Of a stretch of DNA of 20,408 nucleotides, positions 9,147-17,499 are shown piece by piece. The translations under genes were made by a program, and so were the position numbers. Origin of the DNA: Acanthamoeba sp. SK_2022b (taxonomy: Eukaryota > Discosea > Longamoebia > Acanthamoebidae); NCBI GenBank assembly GCA_027943245.1, contig JANDJZ010000723.1, positions 1 through 20,408 on the forward strand, read 5' to 3'. Under the pieces are notes generated by a model. The model was not told the DNA's origin. It made no database searches and worked only from the letters and a program-made list of their open reading frames with translations. Each line of letters opens with the position of its first letter. Position 1 is the first letter of the stretch.

Positions 9147-9284
9147 GTAGTGGCCATGAGGTACCGATGTCGTGGTTGCCAATGGTGAGACCAGCGTAGC
9201 CGTTCACCATCTGGATTACGGGAAAGATGTACTGCCCGTGCAAACCCTCATCAGAGACACACTCGCCACTACGAGAGGGCAGAG
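7287..9284 (-). CDS. Calcineurin-like metallophosphoesterase (YHR202W/5'-nucleotidase-like), seven exons, N-terminal part missing
   Basis: Minus-strand exons: 9284 or 9268-9165, 9023-8919, 8856-8777, 8703-8629, 8507-8383, 8287-8139, and 7912 to at most 7287. Every junction is GT...AG and keeps phase. Motifs in order: GQYIFPVIQMVNGYAGLTIGNHD (GNHD metal ligands), DHDNVVKLM, GAPFYSFRMALGTN, MIVVVAHIDP (ligand His) and a GHRHVR motif rebuilt across the 8383/8287 junction, then ESGKYFEVVGH and LQLNVTLGCSP near the C terminus. This is the order in fungal YHR202W-type phosphoesterases, likely secreted or membrane-anchored hydrolases of phosphate esters. The first two metal motifs (DTHG and GD-x-x-D) should precede exon one and are not found; upstream are armadillo-like exons. 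The last reading frame runs into the hairpin array, so the true stop is probably earlier, perhaps soon after SLYRLFQ (about 7722). Confidence 0.75.
7962..8112. repeat. (GT)n and (GCGT)n microsatellite within an intron
   Basis: A GT run (about 7966-8060, with single ATGT and CTGT breaks) passes into GCGTGCGT units (about 8060-8105). It fills most of the intron 8138-7913 of the phosphoesterase gene. The His/Thr-rich and Cys/Val-rich frames across it are artefacts. Confidence 0.95.
8546..8614. repeat. (CA)n microsatellite within an intron
   Basis: A near-perfect CA run (TG in the direction of the gene) lies in the phosphoesterase intron 8628-8508 and makes up over half of that intron. Confidence 0.95.
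9067..9147. repeat. (GTT)n microsatellite within an intron
   Basis: About 25 GTT units lie in the intron 9164-9024 of the phosphoesterase. Read in gene sense (minus strand) it is AAC repeats; the poly-Asn frame seen there is intronic. Confidence 0.95.
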
Positions 9285-9349
9285 CTACCGGCCATGATGT
9301 GGAGAGAGAGAGAGAGAGAGAGCGAGAGTGAGGGAGAGGGAGAGAATAC

Positions 9350-10257
9350 CCGCCAAAAAGGAGCGACGTAGGAGGATGAGGGCAGAGGAGTGGAGAAGCA
9401 TCGAGCGAGAACGCTTCACCAGCCCCACGAGGCGGGGCAGCGCATCGAGCGCCACCAATTGGTCGAGCGCGGCTCTGCACTCTCCCTGAGGCGCTACGGA
9501 CACGTGTCATCAGAACACGCCTGCACACGTAACAAGTACAAGTATGCGTGGATGGATGTGGGGCGGGGAGAGCAGAGGAGGTGATACGCCGCCCACCACC
9601 ACCCCACGATCCAACGTACTTGGTTGCATCAGGGCGAGGAAGATGTTGACTATGGTGAGGCAGAGATCGGGCGGAGTGCCCATAGCAAAGAGCACCGTGC
9701 TGAGCCGCCCTATAACCTGCATTTCTACGACCAGCGAGCGCCAGCGGTCTGCTCGAGCAACACACACACACACACGCAACACACGCAACACACCCAACAC
9801 ACGCAACACACCCAACACACGCGACACACGCGACACACGCGACACACGCGACACAGTTAGGTCGGTGTAGTGACAGGGGAAAGAAGGGGGAGAAGAGTTG
9901 CCGTTTGACGCAAGGCGAAGGAGATGGGCGCAGCACATCTCCTGCATGCGTGGAGAGGAGGATTCGAGGAGGCCCAGATAGAACTTGCAGCAGGCCTCCA
10001 CTCCCTGTGTGTAGTCTGCGTGACACGCCCCCCCCCCGCCCCCCGGTCAGCAGGGAGGGACGCGCTAGACGAGTGGAGTGGGCGGGAAGAAGCCATGGTG
10101 GCGTAGTACCGGCGTAGAGGGGCCGCGTTCTGTCCCCCATGAGGGAGATCGTCTGGTCAGGATCGTCGAGGAGCTGATACGAGTCCAGGACCAACGCCAT
10201 ACGCTCCATCACTTCTTCTGACTGCACCCCCTCCCTCAAGTTAGCACAGCTTCCACT

Positions 10258-10309
<52 letters not shown>

Positions 10310-10331
10310 CGACCACACACACACACACACA

Positions 10332-10425
<94 letters not shown>

Positions 10426-11020
10426 CACACAAAGGGGAGGGGAAGAGTACGACGTGGCCGATGGCTTGCGGGAGTGGACTGGGGAGAGAGCCGGCAGAGG
10501 GCGATGATTGCGGATGAGTGGGGCCCGTGAAACTCGTGCGTCCGGCCTCCAACTCCATGAGACACGCCAACGCGCTGCCCCTGTTGTGGTGGGTGGTGGG
10601 TGGTGCAGCAGTGAACACCCACAGATTTCTTCTTCATGTCGGGGGGGGGGAGAGAGAGGGAGAACACGGGGCGCGCACCGTTTGGAGGGGTCCACTTGGA
10701 GCATGAGTGTCAGCGCTCAGCGAAGACCCAGAGAAGCCGGGGAGAGCGAAAGTGTGCAGAGGGCCTTGGCCACGTCCTTGACAGGGATCTTGAAGCCGAA
10801 CATCTCCAGCCCGATCAGGCCCGCCTGCACCACCATCGTTATAATACAACGTCAGTCGAAAAACAACACAACAGCGCTGTGTTGTTAACAAACAAACAAC
10901 ACATAACAACAAGCAACAGCAACTAACACTAGCAAAGACAGAAGCACCATGCCGCCCACACGTCCTTCATGCTAAAGTCGTAATCGGCCGGCAGCACCTG
11001 CCCCGAGCTGAGCTCTGTCA
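9350..11020 (-). CDS. Armadillo/HEAT-like helical repeat exons, possibly joined to the phosphoesterase
   Basis: Minus-strand exon candidates: about 11003-10966 (SSGQVLPADYDFSMKD), about 10828-10760 (AGLIGLEMFGFKIPVKDVAK), about 10230-10112 (EEVMERMALVLDSYQLL), about 10025-9900 (CCKFYLGLLESSSPRMQEMC), 9716-9620 (VIGRLSTVLFAMGTPPDLCL) and 9493-9350 (ALDQLVALDALPRLVGLVKR). The 9620/9493 junction keeps frame through GTACGT...TAG. The sequence is leucine-rich amphipathic helix with ARM-like pairs, and LDALPRLVGLVKRS...SALILL is a typical armadillo layout. Such repeats form a protein-binding solenoid. The last exon (phase 1 donor at 9349) also splices in frame to the phosphoesterase through the TAG acceptor at 9285-9287, giving one hybrid protein. 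The junctions 10112 to 10025 and 9900 to 9716 are unresolved. The family call is moderate; gene limits are weak. Confidence 0.5.
9757..9858. repeat. ACACACGCAAC minisatellite within an intron
   Basis: A CA run passes into a degenerate 10-20 base repeat built from ACACACGCAAC, ACACACCCAAC and ACACGCGAC. It lies between two armadillo-like exons (9900 and 9716), and its higher-order alternation (GCAAC, CCAAC, GCAAC, CCAAC, then GCGAC repeated) indicates local duplication. Confidence 0.85.
10257..10427. repeat. Long (CA)n microsatellite
   Basis: About 170 bases of CA broken by CCTCGAC near 10307 and a single AGAC near 10330. It sits in the interval between two armadillo-like exons and is the longest simple repeat in the window. 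Confidence 0.95.
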
Positions 11021-11445
11021 TGGAGAGTTAGGGTGTTGCGAGTGGGTGGTTGTGGTTGGAGACCGTCGAGAGCTTCACACGACATGAGGCGTTCCCACGA
11101 AGAGCAGGAGGGGGGGCTTACCGGGCGGGTTGTAGTTCGGAGAGCCATGGTTGCCCGATGACTTGCTGCTGTTTTGGGGTTGGCGGGTTGATTGATGTGC
11201 GAGCTATCTCCACCGAAAGAGCGAGAGAGAGAGAAAGGGGAGAAAGGGGAGAAAGGGGAAGAGTGAAGTGGGTGACAGTAAGAGAGTCGGTAGGGCGGGG
11301 TTGGCCAGACAAGCGGGCGGGCAGCTTAGCGCACCGGTGAGAGGGGTGCTGCATTGATTGCAGTTTGGTCCCGTGTCCTCAATCTTGGTCTGGAAGCATT
11401 GGGGGCAGTAGTAGCGGGGTGGCGGCGGGTGGGTGCCTGCGTGTA

Positions 11446-11452
11446 TTAACGC

Positions 11453-11514
<62 letters not shown>

Positions 11515-12090
11515 CGGAACAACAGCATCATATAGGGTGAATAGGAATGGATGCAGGTCACGCAGCAGCAGCAGAAGAAGCAAAAGCAAGAGGAGAGACT
11601 GACCCACATAGGCGTAGTAGAGCTTGACGAAGGAAGGACGCAGGAGAGCGAGCATGGTGATGTACTCGCCCAACTGCGCGTAGGAGCCACCGCCAAAAGT
11701 CATCCCGCCGCTCCTCGCCGGCCAACTTCTCGATCTTCTTCATGTACTCGAGCCCGATGTGGTCGATTAGGGGCTCGTCGGCTCCTCCCTTGGCTCGGCG
11801 CTTTTCCCGTGCCTTCGTACGGGCTCTAAGACTTGGCACACCAGCCATGGCATTGGGTCCACAAAACGCAATTCGCCATCGATATATCCACAGACCGCTT
11901 CGCCACTGAAGTTGCAACGAATCAGATTTATTCATTTCTCCCAGGAGTTGGCAGGCAAAGTGCAGAATTAGCAAAAGAAGAAGAAGGTGTAGAAGGGGTG
12001 GCTGGGGCCGAGAGATAGAAAAGGAAAACAAAAGGAAACAATCCTCCTCTGGTTGGTTCGGGAAACTCAAGAGAAACGCCCCGAGTTTCC

Positions 12091-12127
<37 letters not shown>

Positions 12128-12363
12128 CAACAACAACAACGACCTGGATGAAACAAACTTCTTCGCCCAGCTGGGCCCAACACCTCCGCGTATGCCTCCA
12201 CAGTGCCCATACGGTTAGCAGCTTCGTTCGGCTTCGAGGGCGATTCTGCGCGCGAGCTGATCGTTGAGCCGCTCTCCACGGCAGCCTGCGTCGTCTCCTT
12301 GGTGGTCAAGCTCGAGTAAAAGCAAAACCTCTTGCCCTGGTACGGTCGCTCCTCAACGCGCAT
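11446..12363 (-). CDS. Unrecognised gene portion: start exon and charged helical exons, with a one-base frameshift
   Basis: A minus-strand ATG at 12363-12361 opens MRVEERPYQGKRF and stays open through a Ser/Glu-rich stretch to a GT donor near 12142, before an ATA/ACA-repeat intron. A second segment at about 11860-11700 reads EPLIDHIGLEYMKKIEKLAG then EERRDD. The protein-like continuation (GGGSYAQLGEYITMLALLRP, then KLYYAYVG) is in the next frame from 11703 to about 11595. Dropping one T from the TTTT run at 11695-11698 rejoins them. A third short piece near 11390-11345 reads EDTGPNCNQCS. These may be the 5' exons of the armadillo-like gene downstream, in the same direction. I do not recognise the family. 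The 70-bp repeat lies about 50 bases upstream of the ATG. Confidence 0.4.
11453..11516. repeat. (AAC)n microsatellite
   Basis: About 21 AAC units (GTT in the sense of the minus-strand gene), probably intronic, between the EDTGPNC and KLYYAYVG segments. Confidence 0.95.
12091..12141. repeat. (AAT)n(AAC)n compound microsatellite
   Basis: Ten or more ATA units pass directly into ACA units, immediately beside a splice donor on the minus strand (CCAG then GTCGTTG at about 12142). Confidence 0.95.
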
Positions 12364-12410
12364 GCAAAAGCTGCATCATCTCCTGGCATACGGCTTCATA
12401 TAAATGCGAG

Positions 12411-12482
12411 AGCACTTTAAAAAATATAATATCGCGAAAGTTGCTCGCCCCCAGTCAAAATAATGTCGATAACATCGGAGCA
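12411..12482. repeat. 70-bp dispersed element, copy 1
   Basis: It begins CACTTTAAAAAATATAAT, continues ATCGCGAAAGTTGC, and ends GTCAAAATAATGTCGATAAC then ATCGGAGCA. It aligns base for base over most of its length with 14295-14366 and partly with 12494-12560. It contains short inverted arms (CGAT...ATCG). It lies about 50 bases upstream of the minus-strand ATG at 12363 and may be promoter sequence or a transposon remnant. Confidence 0.8.
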
Positions 12483-12493
12483 CTGACCACATG

Positions 12494-12560
12494 GGACTTT
12501 TAAAAATGAAAATGTCGCGAAACTTGTGCTGCCATGGTGAAAATAATTGCGCAGCGTGAC
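12494..12560. repeat. 70-bp dispersed element, copy 2 (diverged)
   Basis: GGACTTTTAAAAATGAAAAT then GTCGCGAAACTTGTGC and GGTGAAAATAATTGCGC follow the same order as copies 1 and 3, but the last third has drifted. It starts about 12 bases after copy 1 ends, so copies 1 and 2 are in tandem. Confidence 0.6.
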
Positions 12561-12663
12561 ATTAAATCACAAATCGTCTCCTTTACGCCGGGTCGGCGAT
12601 GCTTGCACAGTTGGGGACAAAACGGCGTCAGTAGCAGTAGTAGAGACGAAGGAACACGCGCTT

Positions 12664-12800
12664 TAAGGAAGGTGACTGAGTTGGCGACTGCGTCCGCGAT
12701 TGCGTTGGGCAAGGCGTGTTGGCTCTCAATCGCCCACTCTGTCGCCCATGCAGTCTTCTCCCACCCAGTCGCCGACTGCCGCTCAGTCACCCACTCCGCT
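12664..12800. repeat. GTCGCC minisatellite, block 1
   Basis: Degenerate units of about 12-18 bases built on AGTCGCC[A/G]TCCAAC and CTCAGTCACCCACTC recur here and at 13785-13912 and 14055-14215. Unit boundaries drift, so I give only the approximate block. Confidence 0.65.
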
Positions 12801-12805
12801 CTGCG

Positions 12806-12806
<1 letters not shown>

Positions 12807-12838
<32 letters not shown>

Positions 12839-12857
12839 AGAGTCACCATCGACACTC

Positions 12858-12928
<71 letters not shown>

Positions 12929-12930
12929 GT
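12807..12930. repeat. (GA)n and (CA)n microsatellites
   Basis: A GAGA run (about 12807-12833) is followed 30 bases later by a CA run (about 12860-12926). Together they form a CT...TG-type intron body in minus-strand sense, downstream of the kinase-like exon. Confidence 0.9.
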
Positions 12931-13758
12931 GTAGCATAGCCGATGGGCTGGCAGATCCGCGTGCCTTGGGCTGGGTCGATGTTTGCTTGTCGTAGAACGG
13001 GTAGATGCTCTTCACGGCATAGGTCTTCCCTCGGTACACCATCCGACGCACCAGGCCATCCGCCCCGCTGCCTATGACCCGCAGGGGAGCGAGGGAGAGG
13101 GAGAGGGAGAGAGGGAGGGGCTGTGAGCTGGGCCGCCGAGAGGATTCCTGGTCACCGCGAGGCAGAGAGGGAGAGCAGAGGTACACGTACCTCGCTGAAA
13201 TGGAACTGGGCGGGATCCGCGTGGAGGAACTCCATGCGCTCCATGGTGAGGTCGACTGCAGGCGTCAACACACAAAAACAAAAACAAAAACAAACGTAAG
13301 AAAGAACGAATTCATAAATAAATAAACAAACAAGTAAATAAGAAGTGACGAGGGAGGGAGGGAGGGAGGGAGGGAGGGAGGGAGGCATGGCGAGGGGGAG
13401 GCGCGTACAGGCAAATTTGAACGCGGAGAGGCTGGTGGTGGGGTAGGTGAAAGTGAGCTTGTGGAGAATGGAGAAGGTCTGGAACGCGTGGGCATATTCG
13501 GGCGGCAAGGCGGAGGAGTTTGCCCAGGTCGTACAGGTACCAGAGCTTGGTGCAGGCCATGCCCGTGAAGAACTGGCGGTCGGACAGCGCCTCCAGCGAG
13601 GCGAGGAAGTACCTCACGCCTTCCACGTTGGTTGGGATGATGGGCGACTCGTCCTTCCTCCCGCCTCCTCTCCCTCCCGCACAACTCTGCGACTTGGCCA
13701 GCCACAACCCAACGGAACAGCGTGGAGCGGCCATTCCGGTGTTGAGAGGGGGAGACAT
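12930..13758 (-). pseudogene. Gene fragment ending in a protein-kinase-like N-lobe, one frameshift, no C-lobe seen
   Basis: Minus-strand exons: about 13650-13409, 13255-13187, and 13071 to about 12930. Exon one reads VEGVRYFLASLEALSDRQFF then KLWYLYDLGKLL, and after a one-base shift near 13510 PEYAHAFQTFSILHKLTF. Exon two reads DLTMERMEFLHADPAQFHF. Exon three reads SGADGLVRRMVYRGKTYAVK, which has the glycine-rich loop (GSGADG or RSGADG) and the AVK lysine of a protein kinase N-lobe. The splice at 13187/13071 keeps frame. No HRD, DFG or other C-lobe motif follows before repeats begin, so the gene is cut short or its remaining exons are absent. The ATG at 13758 (MSPPLNTG) is a possible start. 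The kinase reading is tentative; the N-terminal part is not recognised. Confidence 0.45.
13345..13386. repeat. (GGGA)n microsatellite within an intron
   Basis: About nine GGGA units lie between two exons of the kinase-like fragment. In gene sense it is a CCCT-rich pyrimidine tract. Confidence 0.9.
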
Positions 13759-13784
13759 GATGCATCATTCGCTAATTTCGCCCC

Positions 13785-14215
13785 CGCGAGTCGCCGTCCA
13801 ACACGCCCTCGCGGTCGCCGCCGCCCAACACAACCTCGCCTTCGCAGTCTTCTACTTCATCGCCCACGCAGTCGCCATCCAACACACAGTCGCCTACTCC
13901 ATCCTCAGTTGGACGAGAAGAGAAAGAAGAAGAAGTGTTCTTTATTGAGCGCACCGAGGACGGTACATATGCGACGAGGGCGCAGTGACAAATAAAGAAA
14001 AAGAGGAATTTGAGGTATTTGATATGCCCGTATCAAAAAAAACCACCCCTTCTCTGTCGCCATCCAACTTGTCACCGTCCAACTTGCCACCACCCACTCA
14101 GTCGGTAACGCGGTCGCCTACTCAGTCGCCATCCTTGCTATTGCTCACGCAGTGACGCCACCCTATACTCCATCACCCATACGCTGGTCGCCCACGCTGG
14201 TCGCCCAGCGGAGGG
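13785..14215. repeat. GTCGCC minisatellite, blocks 2 and 3
   Basis: Block 2 (about 13785-13912) and block 3 (about 14055-14215) carry AGTCGCCATCCAAC, GTCGCCTACTC and CGCTGGTCGCCCA units. The gap (13913-14054) is unique and includes ATGCGACGAGG and an A/T-rich stretch. Frames through the blocks give Gly/Asp/Val-rich repeats that I treat as artefact. Blocks 1 to 3 and the 70-bp elements together flank the kinase-like fragment. Confidence 0.65.
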
Positions 14216-14294
14216 GGTAGTGCCGTTACACATATCCAAGCTGCTTCAATAGTTGTACAACGTTTAAGTTTTTCTTTCTGATTGACAATCACAC

Positions 14295-14366
14295 AGACTT
14301 TAAAAAAATATAATGTCGCTCAAGTTGCGCAGGCCCCGTCAAAATAACGTCGATAATATCGGAGCA
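14295..14366. repeat. 70-bp dispersed element, copy 3
   Basis: AGACTTTAAAAAAATATAAT then GTCGCTCAAGTTGCGC and GTCAAAATAACGTCGATAAT ending ATCGGAGCA. It differs from copy 1 at only scattered positions. Its CGATA-A-TATCG is a perfect short palindrome. No clear gene start abuts this copy. Confidence 0.8.
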
Positions 14367-14384
14367 AAACCCGCTGTACCGGTT

Positions 14385-15060
14385 TTGACCTCAACGTTGA
14401 CGCGTCCAAGCTGGCCGCTCGCTGGCCACATCGGCCAGTCCCACGCACCTCGGCATTTTCCCTGTGGCGCCACGTGGTGGTGTGGGGTTGGGTTGGTTTG
14501 GTTGGGTTTGTTGGCCCGAGGGAGAGGGGGGCAAGTACATTGGAGAAGCGCAAGGTCGTGCAGAGGAGCTCGGGGCTCCCCGAGGTGAAGAGGTGGAACC
14601 GGTGGCGCAGGAGCCGTCCTACCCCAAACTGCTGCTTGGTGCACCGTTCCTGTAGGGCACGTACATCTCCCGTGTCCTTGTGCGCGCCTTGCCCGTGCTG
14701 CGGTTGAAGAGGTGCAACGGACAGGAGCAGCCGCTCCACCACTCCTGCGGCCCACTCCCCTGCACCTCCACCACCACCACCACCACCACCACCTCCACCG
14801 CCAGCGGTGCCCCCGCCAGCGCCAGCACCACCACCACCACAAAGAAAACTCTCCCTTTTTCCTTCCCTTTTCATTCGTATGACATGACCATTTTTGGGGT
14901 CGTGCTCGCGAGCGTCACTAACGTGCGGGCGCCCGCCAGCCTCTGCGGGGCGCGCACGACTGGCAAAGAAGCCCGGTGAACGTTGCTGGCTGTGGCACTG
15001 CCACGGTCAACACACTGTGCGCATCAAGTTTGTTGTCGTCAACGGCGTGTAGCGACGTGA
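14385..15060. other. Gap without a firm gene; CCA-rich tract and a possible minus-strand exon
   Basis: A (CCA)n tract lies at about 14763-14800. On the minus strand a segment at about 14700-14585 (VRALQERCTKQQFGVGRLLR) looks protein-like but has no clear splice partners. On the plus strand nothing convincing was seen. The GTTGGGTTGGTTTGG stretch at about 14487-14513 is simple sequence. Confidence 0.3.
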
Positions 15061-15069
15061 GCTACGCGA

Positions 15070-15189
15070 TGGACGACGAGTTCTCAATCCTGAAGGGGCT
15101 GAAGAGGCCGCTAAGTCGCTGCTTCCCCGACGCCTGTGCCAGGCTACGGCGCCGACTCGTCTGACATGTACACCCACTCGGTTTTCTGA
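15070..15189 (+). pseudogene. Short C-terminal exon-like segment with two apparent frame changes
   Basis: MDDEFS from the ATG at about 15070, then NPEGAEEAAKSLLP in the next frame, then TPVPGYGADSSDMYTHSVF in the third frame with TGA at 15187-15189. Each piece has ordinary composition and together they look like a small acidic protein end. A strongly AT-rich stretch (15189-15245) follows. No family was recognised; the frame changes are either indels or my misreading of unrelated frames. Confidence 0.25.
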
Positions 15190-15358
15190 ATATTTTTTAG
15201 AATACTTTAATATTTTTTATTATTATTTTACTTTAATAATAACTGGAATTCTGACTTTCAGGTGAGCTCCTCCCCATGATCGGAGAGCTCGCGCGCGGTT
15301 ACGCGTAGCTGTCTTGCTCTTCGTGTCATGACCTCTGCGCTCTCGCCCATACCCGCAC

Positions 15359-16397
15359 ATGGCGCCGTCGGCGGAGAAGTTCACCAAGCTGGCCCGACTC
15401 GCGCACGACTTTGTGTTTGCCGCCGAGACCTACGGGAAGATTATCATCTCGGAGCTGGGTCTCCCTGGTGCGTGCCGTCCCTGATGTGCTACGCTAATGG
15501 TGGCCATACCGACAATGGGTGATCATGTGGCTTCAGTGGACAAGAAGACCATCAAGCGATCTTCTGTCACAAACGTGTAGTAGAACTGATTCAAAGTTTG
15601 ACTCACCTGGTGGTCTCTGCAGGATCGCCGGTACGTTCCCACCGAGGAGCCCCAGAAGCTCTCGGCGGTCAAGTACCTCAACAAGATGCTCGGTCGACAC
15701 CACACCTCTCCCCAGTTCTGGCACGCCCTCAAGCGCGCCCTGCTGCAGAAGTTCGCCGTGCGTAGTCCATCACAAGCAAGCGTGGCTTTTCAGTGTCTCC
15801 TCCCTCCGGCCTCACGCTGCGTGGGCTCGACGTGAAACCGTTTTCCCGTCAGAAATGCCTTCTGGACCACGAGCTGGACAACAGCTACGACCTGCGCCAG
15901 AGGATCAGCGTCGCGGATCTGTTTGCTCGCCTTCAGGAACTCGCCCCCCCCCCCCAACATCTTTGTGCTCACCGAAGAGGCGCGCAAGGTACTTTGCAGA
16001 TGTTCAATTTTTAGCCATTTTCTTATTTATAATTAATTATTAATTTTATTGAGAACCGTAGGACTTTGGCACGGCTGTTGCGGCCCTGAGCCAGACATGG
16101 GACCAGACGCCGCCAGACTTCAAGCTCCTTCCGTCAGACTTGCGGCCGCTCGCCGCTGCGATCAAGCACATGAATCTCATCGGTTCTCTTCTTTGCCCAT
16201 CCGCCCGCGCCAATCAATGCACACGCGCCGTATATGCGTGGCCTTCGTTGGTCTATCTCACTCTTCTATGGTCGCAGATATCGTCGAAGCAAGCGCCATG
16301 TTCTACGGCAGCTTGGACGAGAAGGGCAACGACCAAGTGCGGCTTCTGATTCAGGGCCTTGGAAAATTCCAGGTCGGCACCGAGCTCCCTCCCCCCC

Positions 16398-16444
<47 letters not shown>

Positions 16445-16637
16445 GATTTCTTTGTTTCGGTGTCCATAGATCGCCGTGCGCAAGATGCCATTCATCGATG
16501 CCGACACTGTTGTGTCCTTAGGCGACATGCTCGTGCTGCGTGCCCAGGAATGCGCGTTGGCCAACCATCGGTACCCCCCCCCCTCTCCCGGCAGCCAACA
16601 CTCAACGCCAGTTGAGTGTAGGTCACGTCGTGCGTGC

Positions 16638-16694
<57 letters not shown>

Positions 16695-17023
16695 TATGTT
16701 ATGCGTGTGACTGGTGATGGCAACGCGGCATCAGAACTGGAACAAAGGCGCAAGGTGCCCTTTGCGGCGGACGTGGTGGTGGGGGGGACAAGTTTGGCTG
16801 CGATCACCGACGAACTGACGCCTGCAGAACTACTGGCCTGCTGTCGGTACGCAAACTGCGCGCCTTCCCCCCCCCTCTCTGCATGAACCGCGCGCACACA
16901 ATGAACGAAGGCACACGGGCAACGGTCCAACTGACGCTGCGACGGCACACAGGGAGGGAGGCGGCGTTGCTGGCACTGATCAAGAGAGGACATGAGCGCC
17001 CCATCATGTTTGTTGGTGTTTGA
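15359..17023 (+). CDS. Unrecognised nine-exon gene, about 299 aa, with one extra base in a poly-C run
   Basis: Exons 15359-15467, 15537-15574, 15623-15757, 15853-15988, 16062-16182, 16278-16372, 16470-16570, 16748-16846 and 16957-17023 (TGA). All introns are GT...AG and phases match, provided one C is dropped from the 12-C run at 15944-15955; the total is then exactly 300 codons. The start MAPSAEKFTKLARLAHDF is the first ATG of the frame. Visible parts: an amphipathic N-terminus (FAAETYGKIIISELGLP), NIFVLTEEARK, IVEASAMFYGSLDEKGNDQV, and a C-terminus LTPAELLACCREAALLALIK. This last resembles the C-terminal helical lid of AAA ATPases, but no Walker motifs are present, so the resemblance may be chance. 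No signal peptide or membrane segment was seen. I do not recognise the family. Exons 8 and 9 rest on phase matching alone (acceptors AAAG and GGAG) and are less sure than exons 1-7. Confidence 0.65.
16393..16444. repeat. (CT)n(CA)n compound microsatellite within an intron
   Basis: CT units pass directly into CA units inside intron 16373-16469 of the nine-exon gene. Confidence 0.95.
16640..16692. repeat. (GT)n microsatellite within an intron
   Basis: About 25 GT units lie inside intron 16571-16747 of the nine-exon gene. The intron begins with GTAC and a 10-C run. Confidence 0.95.
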
Positions 17024-17480
17024 GCTTATTGGATGTTCAAAACGAACATCAAATACAAGGGAGGAAATGCAGTTGCCATCGCTTCGTGATGCCCCGAGAG
17101 AGAAGTGAGCCGCGCACAAGGCCGCGTCGCCGCGAAGCTGTGGGGCGGACCTCGAATTTGGGGCACGAGCCGCGCGGCGCGTCATTGGCGAGAGCAGCAT
17201 CCATGGCTGCCATCGGCTGGCGGAGGGCCCTAGTGCGGTGGGGCAAGCACACGTGTGCTGCCTTGATCGGGGGAGCAGTGCAGTCGACCGGTGGTGAACG
17301 CGGCAGCGTGCATCACCATGGCCCATGACTCACGGCGGCCAGATCATCATGAGCCCCCGCCGTCCACGAGAAGCTCTCGGACATTGGCGCGCTGTCGAGC
17401 TTGCGCGCTGGGCGACTCCCTCTCCGGCCTTGAGCAGGAGAGATAACTCCTTTAGCATGCCATTTTAAGTTCGGGTGAGG
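17024..17480. other. Intergenic gap with no gene seen
   Basis: Frames on both strands are short or of unlikely composition. GC-rich unique sequence runs from the stop of the nine-exon gene to the satellite. No poly(A) consensus closer than ATACAAG near 17052 was noticed. Confidence 0.4.
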
Positions 17481-17499
17481 CTGCAATAAGGCGCGGGGT

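Noticed and set aside
8857..10704. A 615-residue single open frame on the minus strand
   Set aside because: It runs through (GTT)n, (CA)n and CT-rich introns, giving poly-Asn and Cys/Val runs. The real exons lie in short segments of this and other frames with clear GT...AG borders.
12930..13758. A complete protein kinase gene
   Set aside because: Only a glycine-loop and AVK-like stretch is visible; no HRD, DFG or APE motif follows in either direction before repeats.
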